Shown here: positions 1 to 6,582 of the stretch, one piece after another
Position numbering within the stretch: the first letter of the stretch is position 1
Layout of the letters: each line of letters opens with the position of its first letter
Source: CAZTTH01 sp964615975
GTDB lineage: Bacteria > Verrucomicrobiota > Lentisphaeria > JABSQK01 > JAJFLO01
Direction of reading: 5' to 3'
Assembly (NCBI GenBank): GCA_964615975.1
Contig: CAZTTH010000079.1
Coordinates: forward strand, 1 to 10,854
DNA: 10,854 bases
Notes under the pieces: model-generated
The model's input: the letters and a program-made list of their open reading frames with translations, nothing else
Database searches by the model: none
Told to the model about the DNA's origin: nothing
Program-made: the position numbers and the translations under genes

Positions 1-232
1 TTATCTCAATCCCCACCCCAAGGAATTGATGCTTCTCAATCACGTCTGATCTCCCCTCCCAGCCACACCTCATACATTTTTGATTACGAAAACAGCCAAT
101 ATCAATGTGAAATATCCGTTTTCCCGGGTTTTTGTGGAGCATTAATGAGGTCTTGATACACAATCATTTCAACCAGACAGAATTCACCATCTCTTATTCA
201 TCAATCAACGATACCTGCCATAACTTTCATCA
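1..232. other. Non-coding flank downstream of the operon
   Basis: No convincing gene, RNA or palindromic repeat is seen. I looked for a terminator after the peptidase stop at 233 and found no strong stem followed by a T-run on the minus strand, so the operon may run on past the window or end in a factor-dependent way. Confidence 0.5.
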
Positions 233-949
233 TCAATACCCCCAGGTCTCATGCCGCACCGGCAGACGGTTGAGAATATCCCGATAGAACTGCCACCTGG
301 GCATGAATGTATCCATCAGGGCGATAAAGCGGTGATTGTGGGTGGGTTCGAGCAGATGAACCATCTCATGCACGACAATATATTCCAGGCACTCCGGGGG
401 TTTCTTCACCAGTTCGGCATTGAGACGGATACTCCCCGAGTCGGGGCGACAACTGCCCCATTTGGTTTTCATCCGTTGCACAAAGAAGCGCCTCACCTTC
501 ACTCCCATCAACAGCTCCCACTTTGCGATCAGCGGCGGAACCGCTGCCTTCAGTTGTTCCCGATACCATTCATCCAAAACCGCTTGTTTTTTCTCAACAT
601 CCGCTCCGGGACGGACTCGCAGGATCAAAGTGCGGTGCCGCAAATGTATTGCCGGCACCGTGTCCTGCTCGATCACCTTGAGCAAATAACGCTTGCCCCA
701 GAAGTAATGGCTTTCGCGGTCGAGATAGTCACGTGGCATCTCCCGCTCCTGATCTCGCAATTTTTGCTGTTGCCGCCGGATCCAGCCCAGTTTCGCGATC
801 GCAAAGACGCGAATGGTGTCAGCCGTCATGCGCAATGGCGCCGCAATCCGCACCCTGCCGGTCGGCGGATGGACACTCAGATGAATATTCCGGATGTCCT
901 TCAGCACCACCTCCATGGTAATATCGCCAAGTTTAATTTGCCTGACCAT
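233..949 (-). CDS. YgjP-like zinc metallopeptidase (DUF45/PF01863 family), last gene of the R-M operon
   Basis: The 238-residue protein has the hallmarks of the YgjP/DUF45 (WLM-like) family. A KTKWGSC block lies at residues 161-167. The zinc-binding helix HEMVH lies at 194-198, and a following His at about 204 is the likely third ligand. The N-terminal half (strands and a WIRRQQQK helix) fits the family's usual N-terminal region, and the length is normal. No signal peptide is visible, so it should be cytoplasmic. The ATG shares one base with the hsdR stop (TAATG), so translation is probably coupled to hsdR. Members of this family are often found at the end of type I restriction-modification loci; this is from general knowledge and the role there is not established. 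The substrate is unknown. Family assignment is firm; a role in controlling or turning over the R-M proteins is only a guess from position. Confidence 0.9.
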   Translation of the reverse strand: MVRQIKLGDITMEVVLKDIRNIHLSVHPPTGRVRIAAPLRMTADTIRVFAIAKLGWIRRQQQKLRDQEREMPRDYLDRESHYFWGKRYLLKVIEQDTVPAIHLRHRTLILRVRPGADVEKKQAVLDEWYREQLKAAVPPLIAKWELLMGVKVRRFFVQRMKTKWGSCRPDSGSIRLNAELVKKPPECLEYIVVHEMVHLLEPTHNHRFIALMDTFMPRWQFYRDILNRLPVRHETWGY

Positions 950-3900
950 TAATATTCTCTCTGTTGCTTGATGATAAGAAAGATCCGCTCGACCTGGTCG
1001 ACATCCCGAAGGACATCATATATGGCTTTCTTGATGACCTGCTCCCGCGCTTGCACTCCGCGCCAGCCATCATGCCTCTCGTGCTTGACCGCCGCATCGA
1101 TTTTCATGGCGAGATCCAATGTCGGGTCGATACCACCCACAATATAGGGACCTGAATCTTCGGCCATCAGATCGCGCTGCCGGTCCTCCAGATCCCGCCG
1201 GAGTTGGTTATACAGAGCCCGCATCCCGGGACTGTTTTTCAGGGGTTCAGGGGTCTCATCGGTTTGCCCTGCCTGAACATTCCTGGCCAACGCGGCAATG
1301 CGTTTCAGGTACTCCTCGTAATCAATGCGGCGGGCACGCAGGTCGGCAATGATTTCGTCGAGCAAGGTCGACATCTTGTCGTAGAACGCCGGGTCGTTGA
1401 GATGATCCTTGATGATCTTGCTGCGCACATTGTTGGCGATGGTTTCGGCAATCGCTCCCCGGTTGCCCTTCATCCCACCCAGTTGGGTATTGATCGCGTT
1501 GGCGATGCCGGTTTTCACAATCAAGTCCAATAACGACAATTCATCGAATGACGATATCCTTCGCGGTTCACCGGCTTCGATATAGGTGTCGATGAGGTGG
1601 CGCATGTCGGCCTCGTAGGTTTTCAGATCGATGGTTTCGCCGCTCGCTTTGCGGATGATGTCGCGCAGCTTGAGATAACGATCGAGTTCACTCCTGATTC
1701 GCGTGATCTCGGCTGCACTGTAACCGGCGGCAGTCAATTCGTCCGCGATGTTGGCGTAGGCGCGCACCAGAGCGGCGGTGGACTTGTAGAGAGCGTCGCG
1801 CTGGGATTCATGTGCCTGAAGATCATCGGCTATCTCGGTGTTGCCACAAAAATAATGGATATACTTGAGTTCGTCCCGCGGCGGCGCCACCGGTTCGCAT
1901 AGCAAGGAGATGGTTTCCAAGGCGTTATCCAGCCGTTCACGTCCCCGGGTCAGGCGGTCTTGCAGGAGTATTTCAGGATCGGTGCCGCTGGCGCTGTGAT
2001 CCAGTTCGGAAGTATACACGGCAATGGCGTTTTCAACTTTCTTGAAGAGGTCTTTATAATCCACGATATAACCAAATACCTTGTCATCGTCGTCGAGCCG
2101 ATTGGTGCGGCAGATCGCCTGAAACAAGCCATGATCCTGCATGCTCTTGTCGATATAAAGATAGGTGCAATGCGGCGCATCGAAACCGGTGAGCAGTTTG
2201 TCCACCACCACCAGCAACTTCATCTCGTTGGGCTTTTCCTTGAATAATTTCTTAACATTGTCTTCATAGGTTTCAGTTTTGGTTTTCCCCGGTCTTGCCT
2301 CCACGTCCTGCAGCACCTCAGTGTAGATAGTGAAAATGTATTGCTTGTCTGTTTCCGTGTTCGCGCCGGTATCCTCGGTGGTGATATCCCGCATTTGCGG
2401 GTTGTAGGAGGTGACGACTGCGCACCGGTTCTTAAATACCGTTTTCTGGAATAACTCGAAGTATTTACACGCCTCGTATATGCTGGATGCCACCAGTATG
2501 GCGTTGCCGCGTTCATTGCTCAGGCGTGGTTTGACGCTGAAGTCAAAAACGATGTCCTGCACCACCCGATCCATCCGCGAGCGCGAACTCAGGACGTTTT
2601 GCATGGTACCCCACTGCTCGCGCAGGGCGGCCTTCTGCCAGTCGTTCAGACCTCGGGTCTTGGCGTCAAACCAGGCGTCAATCCGGTCCTCCGAACCAAG
2701 ACGCTGATCGATATTCCGCGCCTCATAAACCAGATCGAGCACCACTTCGTCCGCCACCGCTTCGCTGAACTTGTAGGTGTGAATGTAACCGCCGAAAACT
2801 TCGCGGCTGGTTTGTTTGTCCTGCTTCAATAACGGTGTGCCGGTAAAGCCGATAAACACCGCATTTTTCATGATCGCCCGCATGGTTTTGTGCAGCTTGC
2901 CACTTTCGGTTCTATGGCATTCATCGACAAAGACATAAAGGTCGCCTACCGTCTGGCAAGGCTGTGCCAGTAAGTCGGCGATGAATGCATCGAAATTACC
3001 CACCTTTTTCCTGCCGAATTTATGGACGAGCGAGCATAATAGACGCGGCATGGCCTGGCCGAGTTGCGTCATCAGATCGCGACCGCTGCTGGTGCGGACG
3101 ATCGGCTCGCCGGCCTCGGTGAAAACGCCTTCGATCTGTTTGTCCAGTTCGTCGCGGTCGGTGATGACGACCACGCGGGCACGCGGTTTGTTCTCCAGAA
3201 TCCATTTGGCCAGCAGCACCATGACGATACTCTTGCCGCTGCCTTGCGTGTGCCAGATGATACCGCCTTCATGACGGTGGATATGCGCCTGCGCTGCCTT
3301 GACAGCGAAATACTGGTGCGCGCGCGGCAGTTTTTTCATCCCGCCATCATAGAGCACAAAGTCCTGCATCAACTCAATGAGCCTCGCCTTGTCCGCCATC
3401 TTGAGCAGGTACTTATCGAGCTTGAAGCGGGAGTCATCCTCTTCGTCTTCTTTCCACTTGAGGAAATACTTCTCCTCGGTGCCGATGGCGCCATATCGCA
3501 ACCCCTCGGAGTCATTGCCGGCGAAGACGATCTGCACGGTGCTGAAGAACCACGTATTGAATTCCGATTTTTGATTGGAAATGAGCTGGCGAATGCCGTC
3601 GCCGATCGATACCCGGCTGTTCTTCAACTCAATCACCCCGACCGCGATGCCGTTCACGTATACTACCAGGTCGGGCCGGCGCTCATGGTTGCCGCGTAAC
3701 GTGACCTCTTCGGCAATCGTGAAATCGTTTTTCTCCGGGCAGCGCCAATCGATGAGATGGACGGTTTCGGTGTTCTCGCCCGCCGCTGTTTTCACTGGCA
3801 CGCCATAACGGAGCAGGCTGTAGACCGCCTTGTTGTTGTCGTAGAGATTGCGGTTGGGATTATGCGCATCGAGGCGCAGCCGGTCGAGCGCCCGACTGAT

Positions 3901-4074
3901 CTGGGCGCCGCTGTAACCGCAGTCGGTCAGATATGCGGTGAGCAGTTTTTCCTCGATGTTGCTGTTGCCTTCCCGGTCGCGCCAATCACCAAGATAGCGA
4001 TAGCCAAGTTCATCGCCAAACAATGCGATCACCCGGTTCTGGGTAGCGCGTTCGGATTGGCCGATGCCGCTCAT
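949..4074 (-). CDS. hsdR: Type I restriction enzyme, restriction/translocase subunit HsdR
   Basis: HsdR is the motor and nuclease subunit of type I R-M enzymes: it pulls DNA in an ATP-dependent way and cuts unmodified DNA far from the recognition site. The 1041-residue length is typical. The N-terminal nuclease domain shows the PD...ELK pattern (about residues 132-150). Superfamily 2 helicase motifs follow: Walker A TQGSGKS near 273-279, a DECH box near 382-385, FTGTPL shortly after, VDKLLTGFD near 623, and QAICRTNR near 650. A long helical C-terminus, as expected for contact with HsdM/HsdS, completes it. All motifs are intact, so the enzyme is probably active. The ATG overlaps the stop of the upstream AlbA_2 gene (ATGA). 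A strong ribosome binding site, AAGGAGG, lies six bases before the start, the best in the operon, so HsdR may also be translated on its own. No repeat elements have entered this gene, unlike hsdM and hsdS. Confidence 0.97.
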   Translation of the reverse strand: MSGIGQSERATQNRVIALFGDELGYRYLGDWRDREGNSNIEEKLLTAYLTDCGYSGAQISRALDRLRLDAHNPNRNLYDNNKAVYSLLRYGVPVKTAAGENTETVHLIDWRCPEKNDFTIAEEVTLRGNHERRPDLVVYVNGIAVGVIELKNSRVSIGDGIRQLISNQKSEFNTWFFSTVQIVFAGNDSEGLRYGAIGTEEKYFLKWKEDEEDDSRFKLDKYLLKMADKARLIELMQDFVLYDGGMKKLPRAHQYFAVKAAQAHIHRHEGGIIWHTQGSGKSIVMVLLAKWILENKPRARVVVITDRDELDKQIEGVFTEAGEPIVRTSSGRDLMTQLGQAMPRLLCSLVHKFGRKKVGNFDAFIADLLAQPCQTVGDLYVFVDECHRTESGKLHKTMRAIMKNAVFIGFTGTPLLKQDKQTSREVFGGYIHTYKFSEAVADEVVLDLVYEARNIDQRLGSEDRIDAWFDAKTRGLNDWQKAALREQWGTMQNVLSSRSRMDRVVQDIVFDFSVKPRLSNERGNAILVASSIYEACKYFELFQKTVFKNRCAVVTSYNPQMRDITTEDTGANTETDKQYIFTIYTEVLQDVEARPGKTKTETYEDNVKKLFKEKPNEMKLLVVVDKLLTGFDAPHCTYLYIDKSMQDHGLFQAICRTNRLDDDDKVFGYIVDYKDLFKKVENAIAVYTSELDHSASGTDPEILLQDRLTRGRERLDNALETISLLCEPVAPPRDELKYIHYFCGNTEIADDLQAHESQRDALYKSTAALVRAYANIADELTAAGYSAAEITRIRSELDRYLKLRDIIRKASGETIDLKTYEADMRHLIDTYIEAGEPRRISSFDELSLLDLIVKTGIANAINTQLGGMKGNRGAIAETIANNVRSKIIKDHLNDPAFYDKMSTLLDEIIADLRARRIDYEEYLKRIAALARNVQAGQTDETPEPLKNSPGMRALYNQLRRDLEDRQRDLMAEDSGPYIVGGIDPTLDLAMKIDAAVKHERHDGWRGVQAREQVIKKAIYDVLRDVDQVERIFLIIKQQREY

Positions 4075-5483
4075 CTCTTTCCTCCTTGTCGTAACGTTGC
4101 CATGGATTCCAGTCCTTTCTCGGTCAACCGATATTGCTGTAAACGGCTTTGGGGTTTTTCGGGAATCGTATAAACTATCCGCTGCTCGTTCAGCAACTTG
4201 CGGATCAATTGATTCAAATGACCTGAGACCTTTTTTTGCCCCAGCGAGTTGGACATCGCCGACTTTGACTGCGGGCCGCCGGTAGCGAGCAGTTCCAGCA
4301 CCCTTATTTCCAGCATTTGCGACTCTGGCTGCGACTCTGGCTGTGACTCTGGCTGCGACTCTGGCTTGTTAGTGACCGCTGATGCAGGATAGGCAAAAAC
4401 CACCCACAACCCACTGTGTTCAAAACGAAAATCAGGTGCCGGCGTTCCTGCCACTGCGCAGACGTTCACGATGTGTTCGATTCCTCGTCCCCATAATTCA
4501 ATCATCCCGGCACGGAAAAAAGTATTGGCTATATCCGGATTATATGGCTGAGATGAATGTTTTCCTTTGAGAGTCTCCACTGTCCAGCCTTCATACAGCT
4601 CACCGTTATTCCAAAGCATTATTTTGTCGTCATACACACTGATTTGAATGGGGACGTTGCTGCTGTAATCCTTATGGGCGATGGCATTGATTATCGCTTC
4701 GCGCAAGGCTTCTTCCGGAACTGGGTAATCCTCAATGCGCTGCACACCTTTGTAGGAAATCAGCGCTTTCGTGTATTTGGTGAGTAATAAATCCATCGTC
4801 CTGTTCACCTGGGCGAACAAATCACCATGAATCTCATCATGGAATAACAAATCGGCGCCATTGCGGAAATAACCGATTTTCACGTATGCCCCAGTGACAA
4901 AACGCTCCGGATTAGTGTGAAAAAGCAATACCGCGGCTCGTTTCAGATAAGTGCCTTCCATCAAATGCAGTTTTTCGATCAGAACAGTATCTGTTTCTCT
5001 CAACAATTCCGGCGGTAATCGTTTGCTGCGTTCGGCATGTCCGCGGAAATCAGTCAATGCCTTGTTGTCAAGGTCAGCCACTGAAACATATGGCACCGGC
5101 ACGCCATCCCAACGCCGCCCTTGCTTGCGTAATAAAAAGCGGTCGAGTGCCGCCCCCTTCAGTTCCTGTTTGGTGCTGCCGCTGCGGAAATGGTATTCAC
5201 CCTTGTAACTGATCGGGCTGGGATAGGGTTCCACGATGATTTCCAACCAGTCCCGGCCGGTTTCACCATGCAGATTCACCTCGACCATGATACCGAGAAT
5301 ATCGCGGACCTTGTTCGGGATTTCTTCCAGGAGTTTCGCCGCGTTGGCCACGCCCACCACCGCGCCCCGGTCATTCTTGCCGATCGCCAGGGTTCCGCCC
5401 AGGGCATTGGCGAAACCGCAGATCCATTTCAGGTATTCATCCCGCCAGGTTGTTTTCCATTCGCTGTTTTGGTTTTCGATCAT
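4071..5483 (-). CDS. AlbA_2 (Schlafen-like) / HATPase_c_4 / winged-helix protein, putative DNA-binding regulator
   Basis: The 470-residue protein opens with the AlbA_2 signature (ENQNSEWKTTWRDEYLKWICGF continues to ANALGG, residues 3-30), covering about 1-120. A GHKL-type ATPase segment of the HATPase_c_4 kind follows: REAIINAIAHKDY at 261-273, NNGEL at 292-296 and GRGIEHI at 332-338. Four PESQ repeats (374-389) then link it to a C-terminal winged helix (about 390-465). Such proteins are often mislabelled RecG-like helicases, but no helicase motif is present. They are commonly seen beside type I R-M genes. Regulation or defence is assumed from domains and context and is not shown. I chose the ATG at 5483 because it forms an ATGA overlap with the upstream stop and starts exactly at the conserved N-terminus. 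An in-frame TTG at 5492 would add three residues. The stop overlaps the hsdR start (ATGA). Confidence 0.9.
   Translation of the reverse strand: MIENQNSEWKTTWRDEYLKWICGFANALGGTLAIGKNDRGAVVGVANAAKLLEEIPNKVRDILGIMVEVNLHGETGRDWLEIIVEPYPSPISYKGEYHFRSGSTKQELKGAALDRFLLRKQGRRWDGVPVPYVSVADLDNKALTDFRGHAERSKRLPPELLRETDTVLIEKLHLMEGTYLKRAAVLLFHTNPERFVTGAYVKIGYFRNGADLLFHDEIHGDLFAQVNRTMDLLLTKYTKALISYKGVQRIEDYPVPEEALREAIINAIAHKDYSSNVPIQISVYDDKIMLWNNGELYEGWTVETLKGKHSSQPYNPDIANTFFRAGMIELWGRGIEHIVNVCAVAGTPAPDFRFEHSGLWVVFAYPASAVTNKPESQPESQPESQPESQMLEIRVLELLATGGPQSKSAMSNSLGQKKVSGHLNQLIRKLLNEQRIVYTIPEKPQSRLQQYRLTEKGLESMATLRQGGKR
4319..4366 (-). repeat. Four tandem 12-bp units encoding PESQ repeats
   Basis: Four near-identical 12-bp units (plus strand GCGACTCTGGCT, one with a single C-to-T change) encode PESQ four times in the hinge between the ATPase-like domain and the winged helix of the AlbA_2 protein. 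Because the unit is a multiple of three, gain or loss of copies would change linker length without shifting frame. From memory, similar short Pro/Glu/Ser/Gln repeats occur at this position in relatives, which would make the linker length-variable across strains. Confidence 0.9.
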
Positions 5484-6582
5484 ACCTGCCAATTTTCCAT
5501 CATGTATGCGGTTGCCGGTTCGCGGATTTCGGTGGAACGATCCATTGGGTGTCCGAACATTTTATCCGATTCCCATTGGGCGGGATTATTGATAATGTAG
5601 GTGCGGATGCGATTTAATTCAGGTTCATTGCGGACGATATGTTCCCAATAATTGCGTTGCCATAATTTACCGTCGAATCGTCGCCATCCCCGGTGTTTCA
5701 CCCCGCGAATATATCGATTGGTTGTCATCGTTTTGAACCACCGGATTACCGAACGTAGGGGCGAACCTGCGTGTTCGCCCTCATCCACCAACGTGCGTTC
5801 GCCCACGCCCAACGTGCGTTCGCCCACGCCCAACGTGCGTTCNNNNNNNNNNNNNNNNNNNNNNNNNNNNNNNNNNNNNNNNNNNNNNNNNNNNNNNNNN
5901 NNNNNNNNNNNNNNNNNNNNNNNNNNNNNNNNNNNNNNNNNNCCAACGTGCGTTCGCCCACGCCCAACGTGCGTTCGCCCACGCCCAACGTGCGTTCACC
6001 CACGCCCAACATGCGTTCACCCTGTCCATCCGGGTGGACACGTTCGCCCTGTCCCGGTGCATTATCCCCCACCCCCGGCGCACGTTCATCGATCCCCGGT
6101 ACGTTTTCCCCCATCCCCGCCCCGCCGGGTTCCCCCGGTGTTTGGGATTCACCCGATGGTTGGGGGGTGGCGGGGGGCGCGGGTTCGGTTGGAAGGAGGG
6201 GGCGAACACGTAGGTTCGCCCCTACGATGTCCATTCCAACCCGGACGGCACCAACGGTATTTTCCCCGACATTGATCACGACGAAATGGACGTGGTTCGG
6301 CATGCAAACGAATGCGTCGCATTGGATATCCGGGAATTTGTTTTCCAATTCCGCATACACGTCGGCCACCATTATCCCCGCATCGTTCAACCCCATTTCA
6401 CCGCCGACAATATTACCGAATAATCGATGCCGATTTTGGGTGCAAATCGTAATAAAATAGGCGCCGGCCTGGGTGTAATCATATCCTGGTAATCGGATGC
6501 TTCGACGGTGATGGACGGCTGGATCGTAGGAATGCCTTCGCCGATAATCCAGTGACTGGTCGTTGTTTTGTGCCGCGCTCAT
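5480..6582 (-). CDS. REP-associated tyrosine transposase (RAYT, Y1/HUH family) with internal repeats, interrupted by an assembly gap
   Basis: RAYTs are single-strand DNA transposases related to IS200/IS605 TnpA that act on REP palindromes. The N-terminal part (6582 to the gap) has RRSIRLPGYDYTQAGAYFIT, then CTQNRHRLFG and the catalytic MPNHVHFVV, with HUH histidines at residues 97 and 99. The C-terminal part (gap to 5480) has TNRYIRGVKHRGWRRF, LWQRNYWEHIVRNEPELNRI and YIINNP, which holds the likely catalytic Tyr. Between them lies a large insert beginning GANLRVRP, then Pro/Gly-rich sequence and repeated GVGERTL. The two parts are in different frames only because the gap is a fixed 100 N. Both sides read GVGERTL, and a true gap of 8+21n bases restores one frame, so I treat this as one gene. 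Start and stop each overlap the neighbouring genes (ATGA with hsdS and with the AlbA_2 gene). The insert is much longer than the short loop expected here. Activity cannot be judged. Confidence 0.85.
5754..5780 (+). repeat. REP-like palindrome inside the RAYT gene, left copy
   Basis: A perfect 8-bp stem, GGGCGAAC (5759-5766) with GTTCGCCC (5773-5780), has a 6-nt loop CTGCGT and is preceded by CGTAG. The stem plus a short 5' tetranucleotide-like head is the usual form of a REP. It lies within the RAYT coding sequence and encodes part of GEHAGSPLRS, just before the C-terminal catalytic region. Confidence 0.8.
5788..6026 (-). repeat. 21-bp tandem repeat (heptapeptide GVGERTL), spanning the N gap
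   Basis: On the left of the gap there are two full units (5788-5808 and 5809-5829) and a partial one (5830-5842). On the right there are two identical units (5943-5963 and 5964-5984), one with a single change (5985-6005) and a diverged one (6006-6026). Each unit contains CGTTCGCCC, the 3' arm of the neighbouring REP. In the RAYT frame it encodes GVGERTL. No unit contains a stop in any of the six frames, which is why long spurious frames cross this region on both strands. The true copy number is unknown. Confidence 0.95.
5843..5942. other. Assembly gap (100 N)
   Basis: Exactly 100 N interrupt the 21-bp tandem repeat. The round number indicates a placeholder of unknown true length. The repeat phase on either side predicts a real missing length of 8+21n bases. 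Confidence 0.98.
6040..6123 (-). repeat. Degenerate 21-bp units next to the homogeneous array
   Basis: Four consecutive 21-bp segments (6040-6060, 6061-6081, 6082-6102, 6103-6123) keep the period and the GTTC...CCC layout of the tandem array but differ strongly in sequence. In the protein they read as loose heptads such as IDERAPG, VGDNAPG and QGERVHP. They look like older copies of the same array. Confidence 0.65.
6200..6226 (-). repeat. REP-like palindrome inside the RAYT gene, right copy, inverted
   Basis: This is the reverse complement of the 5754-5780 element with one mismatch in 27 positions, located in the loop. The stem is GGGCGAAC (6200-6207) with GTTCGCCC (6214-6221). It encodes GANLRVRP, soon after the HUH motif. 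Together the two copies bracket the repeat-rich insert in opposite orientations. Confidence 0.8.

Noticed and set aside
251..952. A 233-codon open frame on the plus strand opposite the YgjP-like gene
   Set aside because: It mirrors a gene with clear zinc-peptidase motifs, has no recognisable domain and no good start context.
3064..3699. A 211-codon plus-strand open frame opposite hsdR
   Set aside because: It lies fully against the nuclease and Walker A region of hsdR and shows no family features.
4071..5492. RecG helicase as the identity of the AlbA_2 protein
   Set aside because: No Walker A, DExH or other helicase motif is present. Such names arise from similarity in the AlbA_2/HATPase_c_4 region.
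5480..5833. A separate small protein of 117 residues downstream of the gap
   Set aside because: Its sequence (LWQRNYWEHIVRNEPELNRI, YIINNP) is the C-terminal half of the RAYT, separated only by the artificial gap length.
5788..6026. Regularly repeated units that could suggest a CRISPR array
   Set aside because: The 21-bp units are directly adjacent with no unique spacers, and they encode a heptapeptide in frame.
5652..6275. Several long open frames crossing the N gap on both strands
   Set aside because: The repeat unit and the N run contain no stops in any frame. Only the minus-strand GVGERTL frame links to RAYT motifs on both sides.
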